Assembly (NCBI GenBank): GCA_025925615.1
Contig: JAICLN010000143.1
Coordinates: forward strand, 1-9,581
Length of the DNA: 9,581 nt
Direction: 5' to 3'
Source of the DNA: Actinomycetospora sp.
Lineage (GTDB): Bacteria; Actinomycetota; Actinomycetes; Mycobacteriales; Pseudonocardiaceae
The first letter of the stretch is position 1. Every line of letters starts with the position of its first letter. Below, piece by piece: positions 1-5,861 of the stretch. Below the pieces are notes generated by a model, which had not been told where the DNA came from, searched no databases, and worked only from the letters and a program-made list of their open reading frames with translations. The translations under genes were made by a program, and so were the position numbers.

Positions 1-927
1 GGGGTGCAGCCCCAGGGCGGTGGCGCGGTCGGTGACGAACCGCGCGGGCCAGGTCCTGATGATCGCCGCGACGGCCGGGTCGTGGTCCCAGTCGACGAGC
101 CGGCTGGTGTCCTCGCCGGCGACGCGGTCGAGGGCGTCGGTCATCTCGCGCGGGGTCGTGGTGAGCGAGGGGAGGTTCATCGCGGTGCGGCTGCCCCAGG
201 CCGACCCGTCGACGGCGGCGGAGCGCAGGATGCCCTCGATCGTTCGGGGCGGGGACGACAGCGCGACCGGCGTCTCCGGCGGCACCGGGCACGTGGCCCG
301 CGCCCCGGCGAGCGGCTCGCGGAGGATCCCGGACAGGAAGCTCGATGCGGCCGCGTTGGGACGCCCGGGCCGTACCGACACCGTCATCAGCCGGACCGAG
401 CGGCCGCGCACGAACCCCTTGCGGGTGTAGTCGGCGACCAGTTGCTCGCCGATGAACTTCTGCACGCCGTAGCTCGACTGCGGGCGGGGCAGGGTGTCGT
501 CGTCGACGGTGCCCAGCGCAGGGCCGGCCGGGTCGGCGCCGAACACGGCGAGCGAGCTGGTGAAGACCAGCAGCGGAGGACGGGACTGGCGGCGGGCCCG
601 CTCGAGCACCGCGCGGGTGCCGTCGAGGTTGGTGTGCATCCCGAGGTCGAAGTCGGCCTCGGCCGCCCCGCTGACCACGCCGGCCAGGTGGAACACCGCG
701 TCGACCTCGGGCACGCGGGCGAGGACCTCGTCGAGGGAGCCGGTCAGCACCGTCGTCCGCGGGTCGGCCGCCACGTCGGGCGCCGGCTCGGCGAGGTCGA
801 CCAGCACCAGCTCGTCGACCGGCTCGGCCGGCCCGCCGTCGAGGGCGACGGCCTCGGCGAGGAGGCGGCGCGCGAGGAGACTCCCGAGGAAGCCCGCCGC
901 GCCGGTGATCGCGACGCGGGTGGTCAC
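1..927 (-). CDS. denD: D-erythronate dehydrogenase-like NAD-dependent SDR (C-terminus cut by window edge)
   Basis: This is an extended short-chain dehydrogenase/epimerase. Reading leftward from GTG at 927, 309 codons are open to the window edge with no stop. The Rossmann motif TGAAGFLG lies at residues 8-15, so GxxGxxG is at 9-15. An acidic VDLAEP strand end is near residue 44, FHLAGVVSGAAEADFDLG begins near 79, FTSSLAVFG supplies the catalytic Ser near 124-125, and SSYGVQK gives Tyr153 and Lys157. SVRPGRPNAAASSF near 184 and CPVPPET farther on are hallmarks of the DenD branch. That branch oxidises D-erythronate to 2-keto-D-erythronate in four-carbon acid-sugar catabolism. The GTG start has a good ribosome binding site, GGAGGTG at 931-937. 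Family members are about 310-330 residues, so only a few C-terminal residues should be missing. The usual partners (an OtnK-type kinase, an OtnC-type aldolase) would lie outside the window. The SDR call is near certain; the substrate rests on family resemblance. Confidence 0.82.
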   Translation of the reverse strand, partial: MTTRVAITGAAGFLGSLLARRLLAEAVALDGGPAEPVDELVLVDLAEPAPDVAADPRTTVLTGSLDEVLARVPEVDAVFHLAGVVSGAAEADFDLGMHTNLDGTRAVLERARRQSRPPLLVFTSSLAVFGADPAGPALGTVDDDTLPRPQSSYGVQKFIGEQLVADYTRKGFVRGRSVRLMTVSVRPGRPNAAASSFLSGILREPLAGARATCPVPPETPVALSSPPRTIEGILRSAAVDGSAWGSRTAMNLPSLTTTPREMTDALDRVAGEDTSRLVDWDHDPAVAAIIRTWPARFVTDRATALGLHP

Positions 928-1041
928 CGGCACCTCCGCGACAGCGCATCGACGGGCACGCCGCGATCCTGCCCGACCCGATCGTGCGCGTCACGGCGCG
1001 CTCACCCGGCCGGCCGAGGCCGCCGGCCGGCGGTCCCGGCG

Positions 1042-1317
1042 ATGTTCACCGAGGGCGTCACCGCGGACGGGATCCTCGAGGAGCTGCGGGGCTTCTACGT
1101 CGACACCGCCCTGTCCGCGACGCCGACGGCGCTGCCGTCGCTGACCGCGTTCTTCCCGCCCGGGCACGTCCTCTACGGCAGCGACCATCCCTTCGCCGCC
1201 GAGGCGTGGGGGACGGGCTTCGACCGGTACCTCGACGAGGCCCTCGCCGCCGGACACCCCGGGCTGGAGGGGGTGGACCGCGCGACCGCGGAGGCGCTCA
1301 TCCCGCGGCTCCGGTGA
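1042..1317 (+). pseudogene. C-terminal remnant of an amidohydrolase (Amidohydro_2 / ACMSD-like family)
   Basis: About 90 codons encode what looks like the last quarter of an Amidohydro_2-type metal-dependent hydrolase or decarboxylase. The recognisable stretch runs from ILEELRGFYVDTALS through FFPPGHVLYGSDHPFA, where the Asp of YGSDHPF matches the conserved C-terminal metal or catalytic Asp. It closes with a typical helical tail ending LIPRLR. The N-terminal HxH metal motif and the central barrel histidines are absent, and ATG 1042 has no ribosome binding site, so a working enzyme is unlikely. Between 945 and 977 another frame reads RIDGHAAILPD, which resembles the family's N-terminal strand with the second His changed. 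If real, both ends survive around a large internal deletion, but that match is short and may be chance. The remnant lies between divergent denD and the downstream kinase. Substrate unknown. Confidence 0.68.
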
Positions 1318-1420
1318 CGGGGACGCGCGCCGTCAGGAGCACGGTGGCCCGGTTCCCACGGGGACCGCCCGCTGCGCGACGATGGCGCGCAGCAACGCGA
1401 CAGCGAGGGAGTGGCCCGGC

Positions 1421-2446
1421 ATGCGGGTGGGAATCTTGACCGGTGGCGGGGACTGCCCCGGTCTGAACGCGGTCATCCGGGCGATCGTGCGACGCGGCGT
1501 CCCGGAGTACGGCTTCGAGTTCGTGGGGTTCCTCGACGGGTGGCGCGGACCGCTCGAGTCGGCCACGAAGCCGCTGGACATCACCGCGGTGCGGGGCCTG
1601 CTCCCGCGGGGCGGCACGATCCTGGGGTCGTCCCGGACCAACCCGTTCGCGATCGAGGACGGCGTCGACCGCATCCGGACGAACCTGCAGGACCTCGGGG
1701 TCGACGCGCTCGTCGTCATCGGCGGCGAGGACACCCTCGGCGTCGCGAGCCGGCTGCACGAGCTGGGGGTCAACGTCGTCGGGGTCCCGAAGACGATCGA
1801 CAACGACCTCGCGGGCACCGACTACACCTTCGGCTTCGACACCGCGGTCAACATCGCGACCGAGGCGATCGACCGGCTGCACACCACCGCCGAGTCCCAC
1901 CACCGCGCGCTGATCGTCGAGGTGATGGGCCGGCACGCGGGCTGGATCGCGCTGCACTCCGGGATGGCGGGCGGGGCCAACGCGATCCTCATCCCCGAGG
2001 TGCGCTTCGAGATCGACCAGGTCTGCGACTGGGTGGAGAGCCGTTTCCGGCTCGACTACGCGCCGATCATCGTCGTGTCCGAGGGCGCGCGGCCGAAGAA
2101 CGGCGACGAGGTGCTGGTCACCGGGGAGAAGGACGCGTTCGGCCACGTCCGGCTCGGCGGGGTGGGGGACTGGCTGGCCCGCGAGATCGAGTCGCGCACC
2201 GGCAAGGAGGCCCGCACCACGGTGCTCGGCCACGTGCAGCGCGGCGGCACCCCCTCCGCCCGCGACCGCTGGCTCGCGACCCGGTTCGGGCTGCACGCGA
2301 TCGACGCCGTCGCTGCGTCCCGGTGGGGCCAGATGACCGCGCTGCGGGGCACCGACATCGTCACGGTGCCGCTTCAGGAGGCGACCCGGGAGCTCAAGCT
2401 CGTGGACCCGGCCCTCTACGCCGAGGCCGCGGTCTTCTTCGGCTGA
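1421..2446 (+). CDS. pfp: Phosphofructokinase, predicted PPi-dependent
   Basis: This cytoplasmic enzyme of 341 residues interconverts fructose 6-phosphate and fructose 1,6-bisphosphate. The N-terminus MRVGILTGGGDCPGLNA carries the phosphoryl-donor loop. GGEDTLG is at 101-107, PKTIDND at 123-129 with catalytic Asp127, MGRHAGWIA at 169-177, and EGAR plus GHVQRGGTPSARDR form the sugar-phosphate site. Numbering coincides with E. coli PfkA at these motifs. Asp104 replaces the Gly of ATP-dependent enzymes, and Lys124 follows Pro123. In this family the Asp104/Lys124 pair marks the PPi-dependent type, as in Amycolatopsis methanolica, whereas actinobacterial ATP enzymes keep Gly104 with Lys124. ATG 1421 fits the family N-terminus, with GAGGGAG at about 1405-1411 as a loosely spaced ribosome binding site. 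In-frame ATG 1382 would add 13 atypical residues. The gene appears monocistronic, between two remnants. Donor choice is inferred. Confidence 0.93.
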   Translation: MRVGILTGGGDCPGLNAVIRAIVRRGVPEYGFEFVGFLDGWRGPLESATKPLDITAVRGLLPRGGTILGSSRTNPFAIEDGVDRIRTNLQDLGVDALVVIGGEDTLGVASRLHELGVNVVGVPKTIDNDLAGTDYTFGFDTAVNIATEAIDRLHTTAESHHRALIVEVMGRHAGWIALHSGMAGGANAILIPEVRFEIDQVCDWVESRFRLDYAPIIVVSEGARPKNGDEVLVTGEKDAFGHVRLGGVGDWLAREIESRTGKEARTTVLGHVQRGGTPSARDRWLATRFGLHAIDAVAASRWGQMTALRGTDIVTVPLQEATRELKLVDPALYAEAAVFFG

Positions 2447-2456
2447 GCACCGGAGC

Positions 2457-2545
2457 TCAGGGTGTGGGCTCCCAGAGCTCGACGCGGTTCCCCTCGGGAT
2501 CGGTCCCCGGAAGAAGTACCCGCCGATCCCCAGGACGTGTTCCAC
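2457..2545 (-). pseudogene. Collapsed VOC/glyoxalase-fold gene: two ends fused by a large deletion
   Basis: On the minus strand a GTG at 2545 starts a frame reading EHVLGIGGYFFR, the opening strand of a VOC/glyoxalase-fold protein. About 15 codons later a neighbouring frame reads DPEGNRVELWEPTP and stops at TGA 2457-2459. DPxGNxxELWEP is the classic last strand and C-terminus of that fold, including the Glu that is often a metal ligand. A complete protein of this type needs roughly 110-130 residues, and here the two ends are about 30 codons in total and out of frame. I read this as an internal deletion that joined both ends and destroyed the gene. The remnant converges on the kinase gene, whose stop is 10 bp away. 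The original substrate cannot be told. Confidence 0.72.
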
Positions 2546-2573
2546 CCGGGCATCGTGCCCTGCGTCGGCCCGC

Positions 2574-2601
2574 GGTGACCACGGAGGTCACGACGCGTGA
2601 C
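2574..2601. promoter_or_regulatory. Cluster of three GTGACC-type half-sites (possible operator)
   Basis: GTGACC (2575-2580) and GGTCAC (2586-2591) form a perfect inverted repeat around a 5-bp spacer. A third copy, GTGACC, follows at 2596-2601 in the first orientation. The cluster is about 30 bp upstream of the collapsed VOC gene and about 150 bp upstream of the unknown gene at 2755. It could be a surviving operator of either. No regulator is known to match it, so the call rests only on symmetry and copy number. The rest of 2546-2754 shows no recognisable gene. Confidence 0.22.
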
Positions 2602-2754
2602 CCCGTCGATGGTTGCGCACAGCATCATCGGTTTTCGTTGTCGGAGGTGCAGCAGCCCGAATCGGACGAACACCCACCGGGCGCGCCCGTGGTGGAAGAA
2701 TCAACAGTGCCCCCCGGGGCCCACAGATACGAATCTCGTCCGTAAGGATCCGCG

Positions 2755-3141
2755 ATGTCTTCCCCGTCGCTCGCCGCCCGAGCCGACACCACCGTTGTCG
2801 AGACCCACACCACTTCTGTCCGCCGGCCGGAGACCGTCGTCGTCAGTGTCCGCACCGACGACCAGGGAGCGCGCGAGGCGGCGCGGTGGGCCGAGAAGGT
2901 CCAGGGAGCGGGCGCGACCGCTCTGGTCAGCACCGACGCCCAGCTCGAGACGCAGATCGACACCGCGTCGCGGGTCCTGGTCCTCGACCCGGGCATGATC
3001 GCGTCGTGGCGGGGGTTCGGCGCGCGCGGGACGTCGCGCGACCGGCTGCAGCTGGTGGCCCGCCTCGCCGGCCGTTCCGCCCACGTCACCTGGGCCAGCA
3101 CCGGGACCCAGGCCGAGGAATGGGTCCACGCCGCGGCCTAA
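2755..3141 (+). CDS. Conserved-looking hypothetical protein, small alpha/beta domain
   Basis: I do not recognise this 128-residue protein. Residues 1-25 are rich in Ser and Thr and look flexible. From about residue 27 strands and helices alternate: VVVSVRT, the helix EAARWAEKV, TALVST, the helix region QIDTAS, VLVLD, and finally HVTWAST with the helix AEEWVHA. This suggests a compact Rossmann- or flavodoxin-like fold. It has no cysteine, signal peptide or membrane segment, so a soluble cytoplasmic protein is likely. ATG 2755 is supported by AAGGA at 2743-2747 with good spacing. The codon pattern is strongly GC-ending like the neighbours, which argues for a real gene. Its TAA stop overlaps the TAG of the convergent gene on the other strand. 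No function is inferred. Confidence 0.7.
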   Translation: MSSPSLAARADTTVVETHTTSVRRPETVVVSVRTDDQGAREAARWAEKVQGAGATALVSTDAQLETQIDTASRVLVLDPGMIASWRGFGARGTSRDRLQLVARLAGRSAHVTWASTGTQAEEWVHAAA

Positions 3142-3527
3142 CCGGTCGCGGTCACTTCCTCGCCCCGTTCGAGATCGGCGGCGCGGGGATGCCGGAGCAC
3201 GAGCCGGCGAGGGTCGAGGCCCTCGCCGGCCAGGTCCAACGTCGAGGGCCCGAGGCAGCGCAGCAGGCGCGCCGACACGACGAGCTCGACACCGGCGCAG
3301 GCGATCACGTGATCGTCCCGCTGGCGGGTCGGCGCGGAGTCGACGACCTCCACCACGATCGGTTCCCCGGCGCGCGGCGCGGGCTCCGCCCCGAGGCCGG
3401 GGGACCGGTGCGGGATCAGCTGCACCCGGAGCGGTCCGTGGGCGGTGGGGTCGTCGCGCAGGGCGCTCGCGGCGCGGGCAGTGATGATCATCGGCTCGTC
3501 GTCGAATCGTGCGGTCAGGCCGTCCAT
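3138..3527 (-). CDS. Hypothetical protein, weak resemblance to HesB/IscA-fold proteins, coupled to the MFS gene
   Basis: A protein of 129 residues from ATG 3527, or 117 from ATG 3491; neither start has a good ribosome binding site. ATG 3527 overlaps the last 13 bases of the upstream MFS gene, which favours translational coupling and that start. MIITARAASALRDD at 13-26 resembles the first strand and helix of HesB/IscA-like proteins. The later pattern of a short strand (HVIACAGVELVV), then SARLLRCLGPSTLDL and a final strand RLVLRHP, also resembles that fold. The only cysteines are Cys77 and Cys91, and the conserved Cys triad of true A-type Fe-S carriers is missing. If it belongs there, it is a degenerate member with another role. 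Its TAG stop overlaps the TAA of the opposite gene by four bases, so the transcripts converge without a gap. The gene is likely real; the family call is tentative. Confidence 0.6.
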   Translation of the reverse strand: MDGLTARFDDEPMIITARAASALRDDPTAHGPLRVQLIPHRSPGLGAEPAPRAGEPIVVEVVDSAPTRQRDDHVIACAGVELVVSARLLRCLGPSTLDLAGEGLDPRRLVLRHPRAADLERGEEVTATG

Positions 3528-4729
3528 CCCCGGCCATCGGCGGCGGCCGCGCCGGAGTACACCGCCGAATGGTCGGTTGTCATCGTCCGTCCCGGGCGGA
3601 GCAGGGCACCGAGGACGCCGACCCCGGCGGCGACGACGAAGGCTCCGGGCAGGGTGATCGCGTCCGCGACGGCGCCGAGCACGGGGGCGCCCACGTCCTG
3701 GCCGAGGGCGAGCGCCAGGAAGGCCGCCCCGACGCCGACCACCGGCCGGTCGGGGTGGATCCTCGTGCCCCAGAGCAGCAGCAGCCCGGTCAGCGCGATG
3801 TAGACCGCGCCGAAGACGGCTCCGGTGGCGACGGCGACCGCGGGGACGCCGGCGGCGACGCCCAGCAGCGCCGTGGCCCCGGCGAGCAGCAGCATCGCGC
3901 CGCTCCAGCACCGTGCGAGCCCGAGCCGGGTGGTGAGGTCGCCCGCGAGGGCCCCGAGCAGCCCGGCGGCCCCGAGCGCGATCCACATAATCACGCCGGT
4001 GAGGTCCCCGGCGCCGGCGGAGCCGACGAGGTCGCGCCCGAACGTCCACACGGCCGCGCTGCCCAGGCCCATCACGCCCGCGGCGACCAGCAGGCGCCGC
4101 CCGTCCCGGGTGCTCCAGGGTCGTGGGCCGCCCGGTCGGTCCGGCCCGACGTCCGGAGCGCGCGAGGGGACCGTCACGCAGGTCCAGAGGGAGACCGCGA
4201 GCGCGGCCGCGGAGAACGCGGCCCACGCCCACCGCCAGTGGCCGGCGAGGAGCAGCGCGACCGGGCCCGAGACGAGCACGCCGACGCCGGTGCCGGCGTT
4301 GACCACCGTCTGCAGACGGGGTTCGAGGCCCGCGGGGGCCGACCGGGCGACCGCCTGGGCCAGCGGCGGCGATGCGAGCCCGGTGCTCGACCCGGCGACG
4401 ACGACGCCCACGGCGAGCACGGCGGAGCCGGGCGCCAGGGCGATCACCGCGGTCCCGACCGTCGCGCACACCCCCGCCGCGACCGCGACCGGCCGCGCAC
4501 CCCAGCGCGATGTCGCGACGGTCGCCGCCACGATCCCGACGCAGTAGGCGGCGTAGCTGCCCGAGGCGATCGCTCCGGCGGTGGCGGCGTCGAGGCCGAA
4601 CTCGGCCCGGAAGGTCGGCACGAAGAGGCCGTAGGCGAACCGGGCCAACCCGTAGCAGACCGCGATGAGGGCCGCGCCCGCCGCGGCCACGCCCACCGCG
4701 GTCCGGACCGTGCCGGTCTCGACGCGCAC
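3515..4729 (-). CDS. MFS transporter of the YbfB/YjiJ type
   Basis: An integral membrane transporter of 404 residues with about 12 hydrophobic segments in two halves, the standard MFS layout. The start LIAVCYGLARFAYGLFVPTF followed by EFGLDAATAGAIASGSYAAY is characteristic of the YbfB/YjiJ branch, whose substrates are mostly unknown. The polar loop around SRAPDVGPDRPGGPRPW is the expected central cytoplasmic loop. I chose GTG 4729 over GTG 4738. The GGAGG at 4738-4742 lies 8 nt before 4729 but overlaps 4738, so only the inner start has usable spacing. The gene ends at TGA 3515-3517, inside the start of the small coupled gene. A 30-bp dyad and a -10-like box sit directly upstream. Export of a small molecule is the likely role; direction and cargo are not shown. 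Confidence 0.87.
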   Translation of the reverse strand: MRVETGTVRTAVGVAAAGAALIAVCYGLARFAYGLFVPTFRAEFGLDAATAGAIASGSYAAYCVGIVAATVATSRWGARPVAVAAGVCATVGTAVIALAPGSAVLAVGVVVAGSSTGLASPPLAQAVARSAPAGLEPRLQTVVNAGTGVGVLVSGPVALLLAGHWRWAWAAFSAAALAVSLWTCVTVPSRAPDVGPDRPGGPRPWSTRDGRRLLVAAGVMGLGSAAVWTFGRDLVGSAGAGDLTGVIMWIALGAAGLLGALAGDLTTRLGLARCWSGAMLLLAGATALLGVAAGVPAVAVATGAVFGAVYIALTGLLLLWGTRIHPDRPVVGVGAAFLALALGQDVGAPVLGAVADAITLPGAFVVAAGVGVLGALLRPGRTMTTDHSAVYSGAAAADGRGWTA

Positions 4730-4740
4730 GCCTGCCACCT

Positions 4741-4770
4741 CCGGAGGTAAACCGATCGGGATACCTCCGG
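4741..4770. promoter_or_regulatory. 30-bp near-perfect dyad, likely operator of the MFS gene
   Basis: Outer arms CCGGAGGTA (4741-4749) and TACCTCCGG (4762-4770) are exact inverted repeats. The inner 8-bp palindrome CCGATCGG (4752-4759) shares the same centre, 4755.5. Only the two base pairs between arms and core fail to match. The left arm also forms a 12-bp palindrome, ACCTCCGGAGGT at 4737-4748, and contains the MFS ribosome binding site. A bound dimer would cover both the transcription start and the ribosome binding site. The nested symmetry strongly suggests an operator; the protein that binds is unknown. Confidence 0.6.
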
Positions 4771-4804
4771 ACGCTAGCGCATAGCCTCACCGGTCGGTAT
4801 ACCG
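4771..4804 (-). promoter_or_regulatory. Predicted promoter of the MFS gene with a palindrome at -35
   Basis: On the minus strand TAGCGT (4776-4771) fits the actinobacterial -10 pattern TANNNT and directly abuts the 30-bp dyad. The -35 region 17-18 bp upstream (TACCGA, about 4799-4794) is weak. It overlaps a perfect 10-bp palindrome, CGGTATACCG at 4795-4804. Symmetric elements on both sides of a weak promoter suggest dual control. Position and pattern only; no start site is known. Confidence 0.4.
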
Positions 4805-4842
4805 TCGCGGGACGGCGTGCTGTGGGTTCGGCCACCCGGCCG

Positions 4843-5019
4843 TCAGAGACCGCGGCGGACGGCGAGGGCGGCGAGCTCGGCCCGCGAGCCGAGGTCGAGC
4901 CTGCTGAAGATGCGACGCAGGTGGGTGCGCACCGTCCCGGTCCCGATGAGGAGGCGCAGCCGGGCGTCCTCGGCGCGGATCGCGGCGTCCCACGCGCTCA
5001 GCTGGTCGTGCCCGAGTTC
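4843..5019 (-). pseudogene. C-terminal LuxR-type helix-turn-helix remnant
   Basis: The minus strand reads IGTGTVRTHLRRIFSRLDL, then SRAELAALAVRRGL and a stop at 4843-4845. This is the recognition helix and C-terminus of a LuxR/GerE DNA-binding domain. Upstream residues ELGHDQLSAWDAAIRAEDARLR line up without gaps on the usual first half of the domain but have lost most conserved positions, such as the VLxLVA core. The frame stays open to a TGA at 5116-5118 and contains no ATG or GTG start. The intervening stretch (WAATPLDDGPTTAIDAPGD) resembles nothing I know. I therefore see the stranded 3' end of a regulator gene whose N-terminal domain is lost. It may once have controlled the MFS gene just downstream on the same strand; that is inference. 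Confidence 0.68.
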
Positions 5020-5112
5020 GCTCGGCGGGCCCCCCGGGAGGTCCCCAGGAGCGTCGATCGCAGTGGTGGGCCCGTCATCGAGCGGAGTCGCTGCCCACCG
5101 GCGGCCGACCGT

Positions 5113-5175
5113 TGATCAACAGGACTCCATGGCGGTACGCCGAGATCCATGACTACCACCCGGTCCTGTTGATCA
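5113..5175. repeat. 13-bp perfect inverted repeat, 37-bp spacer
   Basis: TGATCAACAGGAC (5113-5125) and GTCCTGTTGATCA (5163-5175) are exact reverse complements. The left arm also overlaps a 10-bp palindrome, GTTGATCAAC at 5111-5120. The arms are clearly less GC-rich than the surroundings. They lie between the LuxR remnant, whose open frame ends in the left arm, and the 3' end of the MarR gene. The loop is long for an intrinsic terminator and has no T-run. It could be a two-site operator, a recombination scar or a vestige of a small element. I see no gene between 5020 and 5237. Confidence 0.5.
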
Positions 5176-5237
5176 TCGACGCCGCGGGCCGGGCGCCCGC
5201 CACCGCGTCCGGACCGCTGACCCGTCGGTTCGGGGAC

Positions 5238-5717
5238 TCAGTCCTGGGTCGCGGGCTGCTGCTCGAGGACGGCGACCGGGTCGAGCCCGTCCTGCAGGCG
5301 TCGGAGCAGTGCCTCGAACTGGTCGGCGTCGGCGCCGAGCAGGTCCCGGAACTGGGCCCGGACCTCGGAGGTCGCCTCGTCCCACTCCGCGAGGGCGCGT
5401 CGGCCGCGCGGGGAGACGACGATCAGCACCCGGCGCCGGTCCTCGTGGTCCTGCCGTCGCAGGACGAGGTTCGCGGAGACCATCCGGTCGACGAGCTTGC
5501 TGAGCTTGGGGGCGAGGAGCAGGACGTGGTCGGCGACCACGTTCATCGGGCACCCGCCGCGGTCGGCGAGCAGGCGCAGGATCCGCCACTGGTCGAGGCT
5601 CGACCCGCAGCCGCGCAGCGCTTCCTCCAGCCGCCCGGTGAGCGTGCGCTCGACGAGCGAGAGGAGACGGAGGGAGTCGTCGCCGTCCGGCGTCGACCGT
5701 TCCGCGCTGGCGGCCAC
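5238..5717 (-). CDS. MarR-family transcriptional regulator
   Basis: A dimeric winged-helix regulator of 159 residues. The N-terminal dimerisation helix is at about 15-35, LDQWRILRLLADRGGCPMNVVAD (41-63) enters the helix-turn-helix, the recognition helix is APKLSKLVDRMVSANLV (69-85), and the wing carries the hallmark DRRRVLIVVSPRGRRAL (93-109). A long C-terminal helix closes the dimer interface. MarR proteins usually repress neighbouring or divergent genes and release DNA when a ligand binds. GTG 5717 fits the family length. It has no ribosome binding site but lies 6 nt after a -10-like TACCAT, so a leaderless mRNA is likely. It diverges from the amide-sensor gene. In Mycobacterium smegmatis a MarR-like repressor and AmiC control the acetamidase operon, and I infer the same role here. 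Confidence 0.88.
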   Translation of the reverse strand: MAASAERSTPDGDDSLRLLSLVERTLTGRLEEALRGCGSSLDQWRILRLLADRGGCPMNVVADHVLLLAPKLSKLVDRMVSANLVLRRQDHEDRRRVLIVVSPRGRRALAEWDEATSEVRAQFRDLLGADADQFEALLRRLQDGLDPVAVLEQQPATQD

Positions 5718-5723
5718 GTCGCG

Positions 5724-5729
5724 ATGGTA
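5724..5729 (-). promoter_or_regulatory. -10 box of the marR gene, leaderless start predicted
   Basis: TACCAT on the minus strand matches TANNNT and ends 6 nt before GTG 5717. This is the spacing at which transcription begins at the start codon itself. No Shine-Dalgarno-like bases lie between. No convincing -35 is visible, which is common in actinobacteria. Confidence 0.5.
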
Positions 5730-5849
5730 GCGGCGCGGGTGGCCAGGACGGAGCGCTCGCCCGGCTCGGGACGGCCGGCCGGTCCGGCGTATCGGGTGAA
5801 CGCCGACGACTCGTACGATCGGAGCAGTCCCGGGATCACCCGTGCTCGC

Positions 5850-5855
5850 TAGCGT
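5850..5855 (+). promoter_or_regulatory. -10 box of the amiC-like gene, leaderless start predicted
   Basis: TAGCGT matches TANNNT and ends 6 nt before ATG 5862, with no ribosome binding site between. This is the mirror image of the marR promoter at the other end of the 144-bp intergenic region. Possible operator elements between the two are TCGTACGA (5811-5818), TCCCGGGA (5828-5835) and a 7-bp inverted repeat, CGGGTGA (5793-5799) with TCACCCG (5836-5842). Each is short, and none stands out as the MarR site. Confidence 0.5.
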
Positions 5856-5861
5856 CGAGCA

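Noticed and set aside
4..1317. 437-codon plus-strand frame covering the left edge
   Set aside because: Most of it is antisense to the denD-like gene and is low-complexity Arg, Gly and Ala. Only its last 90 or so codons match a family, and these are reported as the amidohydrolase remnant.
1371..1383. 13-mer GCTGCGCGACGAT shared by the pfp upstream region and the amide promoter region (6982-6994)
   Set aside because: In GC-rich DNA of this length a shared 13-mer is expected by chance, and the two copies sit at different distances from their genes.
1298..2545. 415-codon minus-strand frame opposite pfp
   Set aside because: Third-position GC shadow of pfp. Only its first dozen codons are meaningful, as the N-terminal end of the collapsed VOC gene.
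4736..4738. GTG 4738 as the MFS start
   Set aside because: The ribosome binding site GGAGG overlaps it, so it cannot be used with normal spacing. GTG 4729 is 8 nt from GGAGG.
4802..4815. CCGTC/GACGG hairpin between the LuxR remnant and the MFS gene
   Set aside because: Only five pairs and no T-run, and its bases overlap the palindrome at 4795-4804. Too weak to call a terminator.
3138..4835. 565-codon minus-strand frame across the MFS gene
   Set aside because: The upstream part is a shadow of the MFS gene in another frame. Only the last 129 codons are kept, as the small coupled gene.
5112..5852. 246-codon plus-strand frame opposite marR
   Set aside because: Antisense to a clear MarR gene, with no recognisable domain and no ribosome binding site at its ATG.
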